From Erwinia rhapontici (lineage in GTDB: Bacteria; Pseudomonadota; Gammaproteobacteria; Enterobacterales; Enterobacteriaceae), in the NCBI RefSeq assembly GCF_012271765.1, contig NZ_VRKO01000018.1, positions 1-64,000 on the forward strand: 64,000 nucleotides of DNA, written 5' to 3'. The position numbers were made by a program, and so were the translations under genes. Position 1 is the first letter of the stretch. Each line of letters opens with the position of its first letter. Below, in pieces: positions 55,845 to 64,000 of this stretch. The notes under the pieces are model-generated. The model did not search any database. It was not told where the DNA came from and was given only the letters and a program-made list of their open reading frames with translations.

Positions 55845-57698
55845 TTAGAGCAATAATTGACCAGCCTGCGTTAGCACCTGCGCACCAGAACGTGCCGTAT
55901 TGTCATAATTGTAAATATCTGTACGAAATTGCGGCTGGCCATCATCTGCCACCCAGGCGGTCAGATAATAGAGGTTAACCGGGATACGATGACGGATGGA
56001 CACATAGCGTGTATCCCCCTCTTTCAAGGTGCTGGAAATCCGCGTGTCGTTCCAGCCCACATCCTGCAGCAACAAATTAGCCAGATCGGATGCCCGGTTC
56101 ACACGTACACAGCCAGAACTGAGAGCACGAATATCTTTCTGGAAAAGACCGTGATTTGGTGTGTCGTGCAGGTAGATCGCATCCGAACTCGGCATGTTGA
56201 ATTTATAGCGCCCCAGTGAATTCGTCGGGCCCGGTGCCTGACGAATGCGGTACGGGAACGAAGCGGCAGAAACCATGCTCCAGTCAATCATCGAAGGATC
56301 AACCACCTGAGCATCACTGCTCCAACCCGACAGTAACGTATAATTGTGCTTATACAGGTACATCGGGTCCTGTTTGACCTTCGGCACAATATCCTTGCGC
56401 ACTAAGGTGGTGGGCACATTCCACGGCGGGTTGAGGACAACGTTATTCAGCGCGCTGCGCATCAACGGCGTTTTACGGTCAGGGCGGCCGACAATCACTC
56501 GGGAAGAGAGAATTTCATTACCGTTGACATAGTAGGCCAGTGAGTAATTAGGAATGTTCACCATAATGCCGTTATGCATATCATCCGGCAGCAGTCGCAG
56601 ACGCTGGATATTCAATGCCAGCAGCGATGCACGACGTTGTGGGGAAACATTTAACCATTCGCGGGTGCGAGCACCTATCGCACCATCGGCCTCTAACCCC
56701 TGCCAGGTCTGGAAGCGTTTCAGTGCGGCGACCAGGTCCGGAGTATAAACATTATCAGCATTGATAGGTGCGGCAGTTCCCTGCACATTACCGACATTCT
56801 GAGGAACGGCAGTCTGAGGATTATTTTCTGACGGCATTGCAGACGGGCTGACCACGACATTGTTATCAACGTTCGCCTGCACAGGGGCATCAGGCTGGGC
56901 ATTATCATCATCATGCACCAACGGCGCATCAATAGGGCCCACCACTTCTTCCGTGGGTTTTGGTGGCTCGCTGTCTGCCGACATCATGCCGGTACGTTTA
57001 AGAATATCGCGCAGCACAGGCACATCATTGCTGATCTGGCCAGGACGCAGGGTCTGCTTATCAACCAGTTGTGGCCAGGGACGGTTTTCTGCCAGCAGCG
57101 TTTTTAATGCCTGATGCATACGCACATACTGCGGATGCTGCGGGGCCAGTGAGAGAACAAAACCATTGAGACGATTCTGAACTACCGCGTTTTGCCACAG
57201 ATTAATCACCGCGACAGACGGGGCCTCCATCTTATAAGGTACATTGCTGTACAGCCAGGTTTCCCCTTTGCTGGGAACGCCAGAAGTAAACTGCAGATAA
57301 CCCAACATGGCATCAGACAACACCACATCACGTGCCATGCCAGTAATATTCGGATCCGTCAGCTGTTTTACCCAGTGGGAGAACTGCGGCTGAACACCGG
57401 AAATCGCGACCTCAGCCAGCTGTTGCTGGAACTGTTTTACCGCCTGCTCATCCTGCCACATTGGCTGCATGCCACGACTGGCATACAACGGTGCAAGGTT
57501 TTTCAGATAGAACGGCGCCATCCCCTGAGAGAACAAGCCGCTGATATGCGATGCACTCTGCGAGACGCTGATACTTTGCACAATCGGAGCAGAGACGGGT
57601 GGAATTCCCGCCACAGAAGAAGACACCGGCACCAGCCAGCACAAAAGACTACAACCCAGTGCAACAACCTGGGTGGAAAACGATTTCTGCAGCAACAT
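55845..57698 (-). CDS. ldtD: L,D-transpeptidase LdtD (YcbB)
   Basis: A 617-residue periplasmic enzyme forming 3-3 (DAP-DAP) peptidoglycan crosslinks, bypassing beta-lactam-sensitive enzymes and repairing the wall under envelope stress. It has a signal sequence (about 1-30), a scaffold with a peptidoglycan-binding domain ([30 protein letters not shown]), and the YkuD catalytic domain. That domain holds [10 protein letters not shown] and the nucleophile Cys in [13 protein letters not shown]. The segment of about residues 250-310 is Pro/Asn/Val-rich and poorly conserved. Length matches E. coli (615). Confidence 0.95.
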   Translation of the reverse strand: MLLQKSFSTQVVALGCSLLCWLVPVSSSVAGIPPVSAPIVQSISVSQSASHISGLFSQGMAPFYLKNLAPLYASRGMQPMWQDEQAVKQFQQQLAEVAISGVQPQFSHWVKQLTDPNITGMARDVVLSDAMLGYLQFTSGVPSKGETWLYSNVPYKMEAPSVAVINLWQNAVVQNRLNGFVLSLAPQHPQYVRMHQALKTLLAENRPWPQLVDKQTLRPGQISNDVPVLRDILKRTGMMSADSEPPKPTEEVVGPIDAPLVHDDDNAQPDAPVQANVDNNVVVSPSAMPSENNPQTAVPQNVGNVQGTAAPINADNVYTPDLVAALKRFQTWQGLEADGAIGARTREWLNVSPQRRASLLALNIQRLRLLPDDMHNGIMVNIPNYSLAYYVNGNEILSSRVIVGRPDRKTPLMRSALNNVVLNPPWNVPTTLVRKDIVPKVKQDPMYLYKHNYTLLSGWSSDAQVVDPSMIDWSMVSAASFPYRIRQAPGPTNSLGRYKFNMPSSDAIYLHDTPNHGLFQKDIRALSSGCVRVNRASDLANLLLQDVGWNDTRISSTLKEGDTRYVSIRHRIPVNLYYLTAWVADDGQPQFRTDIYNYDNTARSGAQVLTQAGQLLL

Positions 57699-57770
57699 CC
57701 CTTGCTCCCTGTTAAGACTGCCGGATGAGTAACCCGCAGCAATTAGTCGTTGTTATAAGTATAGAAACAG

Positions 57771-57806
57771 AAAACGGCATTTGCCTCTTACGTTGCAAAT
57801 GCCGTT
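57771..57806 (-). terminator. terminator of the muk operon
   Basis: A 12-bp perfect stem AACGGCATTTGC/GCAAATGCCGTT with a 10-base loop, followed on the minus strand by TTCTG, about 70 bases past the mukB stop. Confidence 0.75.
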
Positions 57807-57873
57807 ATGCAGAGTAATCTGGACACAGAAATTTTACCACTGCGTACCATTATTTTTTACAGGATTTCGTGAA

Positions 57874-60800
57874 TCAGGCTCCTGCCTCAACATCTTTTGC
57901 CGTTATCGTCGGTTCTGCAGCAAATCCACGCAGCCCAACAACGTGAACATGTTCAGTATTATTGAAGACCTTACGAACCAGTTTGTAAGTGGTGCCTTTT
58001 TCAGGGCTGATATTTTCCGGTGCCGCGATAATCAGCTGCATCTCCAGTCGGTCACACAGCTCGAATAAGGTGGCAATGGATTTTGCATCCAGACGCGCGG
58101 CCTCATCAAGGAACAGCAGACGGCAAGGGGAGATATCTTTCCCGCGCAGACGGCGTGACTCTTCCTCCCAGCTTTGTACCACCATCACCAGAATCGACAT
58201 ACCGGTACCAATCGCTTCCCCTGTCGATAACGCCCCACTTTCTGCACGCAACCAGCCGTCAGAGCCACGGTTAACTTCCACTTCCATCTCAAGATAGTTG
58301 CGGTAATCCAGCAGCTCCTCACCAATGGTCTGCGGTGTACGCTGGCCCATATCGATTTGTGGGTTCAGGCGCTGGTAGAGTTTTGCCAGTGCTTCGGAGA
58401 AGGTCAGACGATTGCTCTTAAACAGATCCTGATGCTGTTCATGCTGCTCAGACAGCACATCAAGCAGCGTAGAGTGAGCTTCCCGCACGTTAACGTTGAG
58501 ACGCACACTCTTCACCTGCCCGAAACTCACGGCCTGCAAGCCCTGGTTCAACTGACGAATACGATTCTGTTCGCGCTGAATCGTTTTGCGAATAATGTTC
58601 GACACGCTGCGCGAGCTGATGGCCAGCATCTGCTCACGGGCAGTCAGCTCTTCCGTCAGGCGATTCAGCTCAATTTCCATCTGCTCAATGGCTTCGACCG
58701 GATCATCGGTGCGAATGATATCCTGACGGATACGCTCACGCAGATGCTGATAAACCGCAATGAAGAACTGAATTTTACGCTCCGGCCGCTTCGGATCCTC
58801 CGACAGACGCAGCACGTCGCGCAGATGTTCGTTATCCGCTACCGCCAGACGCAGCGCACCTAACGCCTTATCCGACATGGAGCGCAGCTCGTCACCGCCG
58901 AGATACGCCAGCTCACGACGGTGCAGACGGCGCTCAACGCCATTGTCTTTCACCAGTCGCAGTACCGCAACCCAGCCCGCCTTCGCACTCACAACCTGCT
59001 CACGGCCTATCTGGTACTCGCGCTCCAGACGGCGTAGTTTTTTCTGCAACGCATCGATTTCGGCTTCACAGAAGGTCAGCTGTTTTTCCAGCTGATTACG
59101 ACGCAGTCGGTTGTTGCTCAGGGCACTGTAGAGTTCGTCACGACGCAGCCGCGCCCGCTCTTCAGCGGAGGCATCCGCCTGCACGCCGATATCGAGCATC
59201 TCCTGCTGAAGCTCCTTCAACATGTCGCGTTTCGCGTCATAGGAGCTTTTCAGCGAGGCCAGAACCTGGGAGTATTGCGCTAACTGGGTTTGATGCTGAC
59301 GTAGCTGCTCACGGGCGCGGGTACGTTCACCTTCCGCCTGTTCAAGGCGCTGGCGCAGCTTCTCATTGAGGTCGCTGGTGCCGTTGAGCATACCTGCAGA
59401 ATCAATGTAGCCAAAGTGCGCACGACGCTGAACCACTTCGGTCAGGGCAAAGGCTTGCTGACGCGCATCGCGCTGCTGCTGCTGCGCCTGCTGGTAGTCC
59501 AGTTTTAACTGGTCATGCTGCTCAGGATCGCTCTGCAGGACAGAGAGAATGGGTTCCAGCTTCGTCAGTTGAGCACCGTGCTGCTGCACAAAGCGCGCGG
59601 CTTCCTGCGCTTCATCCAGCTTTTCCTGAATCTCTTCATGACGATCCTGTAACGTATCATCCAGCAGCAGGCTGACGCGAGGCAACAGACGGTTAAGCTG
59701 GGCAACGCCCTCTTTCGCCTGTTCGAACTGCTGGCGCTGCTGCTGGTTTTCGCTTTCATGATTCGTCAGCGCACGCTCCACCTCGTTACGGCGGGTATTG
59801 AGCAGGCGCATTTCTGCTTCAGGGTCGGACTCAAACGCTACGCCAAGGTGGCTGCCGATAAAGCGGCTAAAGGACTGATGCAGACGCTGGGTTTTCTGAA
59901 CATCAAATGACAGCGTAGCGTAACGTTCGGCCAGCGCCTCGCGCTCAGCGTGCAGCACATCTAACTGGTTTTCACGCGCAGCACGACCAAACAGCGGTAC
60001 TTTCGGGAAACGAGAATAGCGCCACTGGCGATCCCCCGCTTTCACCACGACGGCTTTTTCCAGCTCTTCGACATTAAATACGCTGTCATCAAACGACTGC
60101 GGATCCCCTTCGATCAGGTAGAGATCTTCCGGGCAATCGTCCAGACCGTCGAGCTGATCGCGGATCAGTGACAGGTCAGGCACCACAATGGCATGACGAG
60201 CCGGGCCATACAATGCTGAGAAGTACGGCGCATCATCAATGGTGACATCATCATAAATTTCTGACAGCAGCACGCCACCAAAACGTTCGGCGAGGTTGTT
60301 CAGGCGAGCGTCTTCTGCCCCGCCCGGCTGGCTGAGACGCTCAATCTGCTTCTCAATGTCGCGCTTACGGGCTGAGACTTCATCACGTTCTACCGTGGTT
60401 TCACGCTCACGCTCCAGCAGTTGCTGCATAAACTCGGTGACCTGCTGGCTGTTTTCCAGCGCCTGGCCCGTTTGTTCACTCAACTGCGAGAGGATTTCCT
60501 GCGCGGCCAGCCACTGCGGCGCTTGTTTAGTCAAACGCGCAATGCGTTCACGGAGCTGCTCCAGCTCCTGGCGCAGTGTCATACGGCGCTCACCGGCGTC
60601 CGCCACGCTTTCGCTTAACAGCTCAATCTGTGCTTCCAGTTCAGCCTGTAAGGACTCCAGCTCACTGGCATCATGCTGACCGTGTCGCTTGCAGAAGTCA
60701 CTCAGCAGGCGTTCGGCATCCTGCTGTTCACGTACACGCTGTGCCAGTTCACTCAGGCGGCTGCGCAGCGGCTGTAGTTGTTCGGCATGATAACGCTGGT

Positions 60801-62319
60801 TGCTGGCATCACGGAGCAGATCGCGCCCTACCTGCCAGGCTTCGCTACGGCTAACCGGGCCGGCAATTTTACTGACCAGTTCAAACGCCTGCTCAAACTG
60901 GCTGTGTGCGGCCTGCGCCACACTCATTTTTTGTTCCAGCATCAGCAGTTTGTCGGTCGCTTCCTGCTCTTTCGCCTGGAAGGTTTCCTGCCATTCATCT
61001 GCGTTATCCACGCTGAGGTCGCGTATCTGGCAGATTTCCTGAGCACGCTGAAGTGCCTGCAACGCCTGCTGATACTGGATGGCGCGCGTCTGCTGCACAT
61101 CCAGCGCCTGCTGGTAATCAGCCAGCTGATTTTTCAGCTCATCCACTTCCAGCTCAGCATTTTCGCTACGCGCTTCATTTTCTTCATGCCCTTCACGCGC
61201 TTCAGCGACGACCTCATTCTGCTCTTCGAGGCGGAAGGTCAGCTCTTCGAGATCGGCATCGTAGCGGTCAATTTTTTCCTGCTGACGCAGTGCCGTCTGA
61301 ACCAGATTGAGATGGTCGCTGGCACCCTGATAATCTGTTTCCAGATCGCTTTCAGCGGCATTGTGCTCACTCAGTTCCCGCGCCATCTCAATATGACGAT
61401 ATTGCTCAGCGGATAACTGTTTACGACTGGTGAAAAGATCATTACGCACCTGCATCGCACCATCCAGATGGATACGGCGCTCGTTGGCATGACGCATATA
61501 GTCTGCCGCCACGTAGCTGGTCGCTTCTGAGATCAGATGCTTAAAGAGATCGCGATCAGACTGGGTCACGCGAATCGCTTCCAGCGTCATGCGGTTTTCA
61601 CGCAGCGCGGCTTCCATGTCCTGGAACGCTTTACGTACTCCGCTGTTTTCAGGCAGCAGGTAATCTCGCAGGGAACGCGTGATCGCACTGGAAATCCCCC
61701 CGTACAGCGAGGCTTCAATCAGGCGGTAATACTTGCTACGGTCAGCGGCAGAGCGTAAACGACGCGCCACAATACCGAGGTCAAACATCACAGAATGGTA
61801 ATCCGTAATGGAGTTGTACTGTTTAAACTGCACACTCTCCATCGCTTCAAACCGCTCTTTCAGTTCACTGATTGGCACCACACGCGCCTGACGGGCATTC
61901 ACCGTCTCAGTCAGAATTTCGGTCGGGTTAATGGAGGTCGGCAGGCCATGAATGCTAAAAGGTTTGATATCCACTTTACGGTCACGGCCGGCAACCTGTT
62001 GCAGTCGGACCCCAACAAGCACGCGCTGATGCAGCGAGTTCACCACATCGAGCACAGCGTAACAAACGCCTGGGCGCAGTTTGCCGTGCAGGCCTTTATC
62101 ACGGGAACCTGAGGTTGCCCCGGCTTCAGTAGTGTTACGGAAATGCAGCAGTGTCAGGTCGGGGATGAGCGCAGTAACAAATGCCGCCATCGTGGTCGAC
62201 TTACCTGCACCGTTCCCACCTGACAGCGTTGTCACCAATTCGTCGAGGTCAAAAGTACGGGCAAAAAAACCGTTCCAGTTAATCAGCGTCAGCGAGCGAA
62301 ACTTTCCACGTTCAATCAT
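57874..62319 (-). CDS. mukB: chromosome partition protein MukB (SMC-like ATPase)
   Basis: The structural condensin subunit, 1481 residues (E. coli 1486). The N-terminal head has Walker A in [14 protein letters not shown] (about 34-47). Very long coiled coils surround a hinge near 650-780 ([28 protein letters not shown]). The C-terminal head has ABC signature [16 protein letters not shown] and Walker [13 protein letters not shown]. It loads with MukEF, extrudes DNA loops and binds topoisomerase IV. mukE ends immediately before its ATG, so the two are translationally coupled. Confidence 0.98.
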   Translation of the reverse strand: MIERGKFRSLTLINWNGFFARTFDLDELVTTLSGGNGAGKSTTMAAFVTALIPDLTLLHFRNTTEAGATSGSRDKGLHGKLRPGVCYAVLDVVNSLHQRVLVGVRLQQVAGRDRKVDIKPFSIHGLPTSINPTEILTETVNARQARVVPISELKERFEAMESVQFKQYNSITDYHSVMFDLGIVARRLRSAADRSKYYRLIEASLYGGISSAITRSLRDYLLPENSGVRKAFQDMEAALRENRMTLEAIRVTQSDRDLFKHLISEATSYVAADYMRHANERRIHLDGAMQVRNDLFTSRKQLSAEQYRHIEMARELSEHNAAESDLETDYQGASDHLNLVQTALRQQEKIDRYDADLEELTFRLEEQNEVVAEAREGHEENEARSENAELEVDELKNQLADYQQALDVQQTRAIQYQQALQALQRAQEICQIRDLSVDNADEWQETFQAKEQEATDKLLMLEQKMSVAQAAHSQFEQAFELVSKIAGPVSRSEAWQVGRDLLRDASNQRYHAEQLQPLRSRLSELAQRVREQQDAERLLSDFCKRHGQHDASELESLQAELEAQIELLSESVADAGERRMTLRQELEQLRERIARLTKQAPQWLAAQEILSQLSEQTGQALENSQQVTEFMQQLLERERETTVERDEVSARKRDIEKQIERLSQPGGAEDARLNNLAERFGGVLLSEIYDDVTIDDAPYFSALYGPARHAIVVPDLSLIRDQLDGLDDCPEDLYLIEGDPQSFDDSVFNVEELEKAVVVKAGDRQWRYSRFPKVPLFGRAARENQLDVLHAEREALAERYATLSFDVQKTQRLHQSFSRFIGSHLGVAFESDPEAEMRLLNTRRNEVERALTNHESENQQQRQQFEQAKEGVAQLNRLLPRVSLLLDDTLQDRHEEIQEKLDEAQEAARFVQQHGAQLTKLEPILSVLQSDPEQHDQLKLDYQQAQQQQRDARQQAFALTEVVQRRAHFGYIDSAGMLNGTSDLNEKLRQRLEQAEGERTRAREQLRQHQTQLAQYSQVLASLKSSYDAKRDMLKELQQEMLDIGVQADASAEERARLRRDELYSALSNNRLRRNQLEKQLTFCEAEIDALQKKLRRLEREYQIGREQVVSAKAGWVAVLRLVKDNGVERRLHRRELAYLGGDELRSMSDKALGALRLAVADNEHLRDVLRLSEDPKRPERKIQFFIAVYQHLRERIRQDIIRTDDPVEAIEQMEIELNRLTEELTAREQMLAISSRSVSNIIRKTIQREQNRIRQLNQGLQAVSFGQVKSVRLNVNVREAHSTLLDVLSEQHEQHQDLFKSNRLTFSEALAKLYQRLNPQIDMGQRTPQTIGEELLDYRNYLEMEVEVNRGSDGWLRAESGALSTGEAIGTGMSILVMVVQSWEEESRRLRGKDISPCRLLFLDEAARLDAKSIATLFELCDRLEMQLIIAAPENISPEKGTTYKLVRKVFNNTEHVHVVGLRGFAAEPTITAKDVEAGA

Positions 62320-63045
62320 TTATTCTTCCTCCGCGCTGTCCGGCACACTGTTTTCAGTGTCACTTTCACCGTCTTCGCTTTCATCATTCAGCGCCAGGCC
62401 ACCGTCAAGCTGCATCGCCTCACCGTCGCGGATCATCCGCAGCTGCGCTTCACGCGCATCGTCACCGCTGCGCACATCGGCGCCAAAGCGGAAGACGGAT
62501 TCGGTGATACGGAATTTACTGCTGTCATTACCCATAAACCACACCATTCCCAGGCGACGCAGGCGATTAAGCGACGCGCGCATTTTCTCCTGAAGTTTCT
62601 GGCGGTCAAGGTCTGAGCCGGTAGAACGCTGGTTAACCAGCTTCAGCAATTTGCTTTCATCGGCCAGCGACATCAACTCGTCGTGCAGTTCTTGCTGGGT
62701 AAAGATCCCTTCATTGGCCAGACGTTCCGGGCTGAGGTAGAGATAACATAAGATTTTACCCACCATCATATCCAGCTCGGACAACACTGAACGCGGGATC
62801 AGCGTGGTGGAACGTGGCCGCAGGTAGAAAAAACCTTCCGGCGCACGGATCAGCTCAACGTTGTAACGGGCATAGAACTCTTCCAGAAATTCCTGGTAGT
62901 CCATCAGAAAGGCGTGTTGATCTAACTCTTCAATACCAATATGGCGCCCTGCGCGTAACTGGCTGTCCAGTGCCGGGAAAATCGGGTTGGCCAGTGCCTG
63001 CGCCAGTTTAACTGGCATCACTTGTTCAATATTTGTCGATGACAT
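62320..63045 (-). CDS. mukE: chromosome partition protein MukE
   Basis: A 241-residue dimeric winged-helix (KITE) subunit that joins MukF and stimulates MukB. It starts [21 protein letters not shown] and contains [33 protein letters not shown], nearly invariant in enterics. The acidic C-terminal tail ([22 protein letters not shown]) is longer than in E. coli. The ATG at 63045 gives the family start and lies inside the end of mukF (20-base overlap). Confidence 0.96.
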   Translation of the reverse strand: MSSTNIEQVMPVKLAQALANPIFPALDSQLRAGRHIGIEELDQHAFLMDYQEFLEEFYARYNVELIRAPEGFFYLRPRSTTLIPRSVLSELDMMVGKILCYLYLSPERLANEGIFTQQELHDELMSLADESKLLKLVNQRSTGSDLDRQKLQEKMRASLNRLRRLGMVWFMGNDSSKFRITESVFRFGADVRSGDDAREAQLRMIRDGEAMQLDGGLALNDESEDGESDTENSVPDSAEEE

Positions 63046-64000
63046 GTGCCTGCACCTTGGCTCCGTAATCATTAATCGCCTGCCATTTTGCAGCCAGGCC
63101 AGAGAAATCTGCTTCGGCCACGCCTAAGCGTACAGCCTGATCGACGACAATACGCGCCACGTCAAAGTGACGTACACGCGGGTATTGTGTCAGGTAATCA
63201 CGAATCACCGCCCCAAGATCCAGCGGCTTTTGCTGTGTCCTGTAGATGGCCAGTGCTTCTTCAATCATCGCCGCCAGCTGTTCACGGATAGCATTGAACT
63301 CTTCGTATTCCAGTTCAGAAGGCAGTTCGCCCGTCACTTCCTCACTGCGCAGCGTCAGTTCTTCATCACGCATATCGTACAGGCGGTCAGCATTGGCATA
63401 GGTCAGCGCCCAGGGCTGATCGAAGTAATTCTGTACCGACTGACGTAAACGCTGGGCAAAGACGCGGTTCTTATCCATATCAATCGCGGTACGGATAAAT
63501 TTATGCACGTGGCGGTCATAGCCGATCCACAGGTCAATCGCCTGCTGGCCCCAGCTGATAATGCGGTCGAGCTTGTTTTGCAGGTCATACACCAGCTTGT
63601 CGACGAAGCCGAGATCGGGGCTATTCATCGTGGCATCCTGGATGCGCAACAGATTGGCCTGTAGCTTATCGCCCGCAGCCTCCAGGGTATCCTGAAGTTC
63701 ACGCAGCGTACCGGACGTTTCGTTCAGCAACAGTTCACAGCTGGATATCGCCGCACGCCAGTCTTTGTTGAGTAACTGAGCAATATCATCTTTAACGCCC
63801 TGTTGTTGTTCATCCATGATGCGCTGGGTGATATCAATGCTGTCGAAGATCTCTGCCACCGAATATTTCAACGGAGCGAACACGTTGCGGTGCCAGTGAA
63901 ACTCGTCGCCATCTTCATCAGCAGCATCGGCGGCACGTTTTAGCTCACCCGCTACGATCGACAACTGCAAAGAGAGACGCAGGGTGGAGAATTCACGCTG
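63026..64000 (-). CDS. mukF: chromosome partition protein MukF (kleisin), 5' end beyond the window
   Basis: Kleisin subunit bridging the two MukB heads. Only the C-terminal ~324 residues are present; the frame is open at the right edge (reading [22 protein letters not shown]), corresponding to about residue 107 of the E. coli 440. Visible parts are the middle helical domain (SAVEIFDSID-like [18 protein letters not shown]), the coiled region ([24 protein letters not shown]) and the winged-helix end ([22 protein letters not shown]) that binds the MukB head. Confidence 0.97.
   Translation of the reverse strand, partial: QREFSTLRLSLQLSIVAGELKRAADAADEDGDEFHWHRNVFAPLKYSVAEIFDSIDITQRIMDEQQQGVKDDIAQLLNKDWRAAISSCELLLNETSGTLRELQDTLEAAGDKLQANLLRIQDATMNSPDLGFVDKLVYDLQNKLDRIISWGQQAIDLWIGYDRHVHKFIRTAIDMDKNRVFAQRLRQSVQNYFDQPWALTYANADRLYDMRDEELTLRSEEVTGELPSELEYEEFNAIREQLAAMIEEALAIYRTQQKPLDLGAVIRDYLTQYPRVRHFDVARIVVDQAVRLGVAEADFSGLAAKWQAINDYGAKVQAHVIDKY

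Noticed and set aside
57192-57728. 178-codon plus-strand frame
   Set aside because: Opposite-strand shadow of ldtD.
60778-61416. 212-codon hydrophobic plus-strand frame
   Set aside because: Opposite-strand shadow of mukB; the apparent hydrophobicity comes from complementing Glu/Gln-rich coiled-coil codons.

Overview
The window is a chromosomal segment of an enterobacterium. Gene order and protein sequences from mgsA through ompA, fabA, pyrD, pepN, ompF and mukBEF follow the Escherichia coli backbone almost gene for gene. The protein sequences are clearly diverged from E. coli, and some E. coli accessory blocks are absent (wrbA, the hya/app genes, the elf fimbrial cluster beside pyrD). An Erwinia/Pantoea-like member of the Erwiniaceae is the best guess; the exact genus is inference.

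Layout. 1-5.2 kb: a possible insertion-sequence end remnant, a drug/metabolite transporter, a KGG stress protein (ymdF-like), yccJ, a succinate-semialdehyde-type aldehyde dehydrogenase, and glucose-1-phosphatase (agp) with an unusual Ala/Lys/Asp-rich tail. 5.5-12.8 kb: the accessory region, a chaperone-usher fimbrial operon on the minus strand (major pilin, hairpin, usher, chaperone, FimH-like adhesin, LuxR-type regulator, minor pilin). Next to it is a divergent AT-rich gene of unknown function. 12.8-13.6 kb: three tRNA-Ser(UGA) genes in a 333-bp tandem repeat, each with its own promoter and terminator. 13.8-24 kb: yccA, tusE, acyP, rlmI, hspQ, yccU, yccT, mgsA, helD, yccF, yccS, sxy. 24-30.5 kb: an unusually long sxy-sulA gap, then sulA, ompA, matP, ycbZ, fabA, rmf. 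30.7-41.2 kb, mostly minus strand: the rlmKL-uup-pqiABC run, ycbX, zapC, pyrD. 41.5-45.8 kb: the ssuEADCB sulfonate-sulfur operon. 45.8-57.7 kb: pepN, pncB, asnS, ompF, aspC, ycbL (gloC), ycbK (mepK), ldtD. 57.9-64 kb: mukB, mukE and a mukF that runs off the right edge.

How the genes work together. Several genes serve the cell envelope: the Pqi transport system, OmpA, OmpF, LdtD, MepK and the fimbriae. Others organise the chromosome and division (MatP, MukBEF, SulA, ZapC). A third set makes or modifies the translation machinery (serT x3, tusE, rlmI, rlmKL, asnS, uup, rmf). The ssu operon forms a complete sulfonate scavenging route: uptake by SsuABC, desulfonation by SsuD, and FMNH2 supply by SsuE. 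Several regulatory sites can be read directly: a LexA box at sulA, FadR- and FabR-like sites before fabA, and OmpR-type boxes before ompF.

No clearly new multi-gene system is visible. The items most worth a second look are the serT tandem triplication, the FimH-like adhesin with a partly replaced ligand pocket, the regulator embedded in the fimbrial operon, the unknown divergent gene with a promoter between inverted repeats, and the Agp tail.
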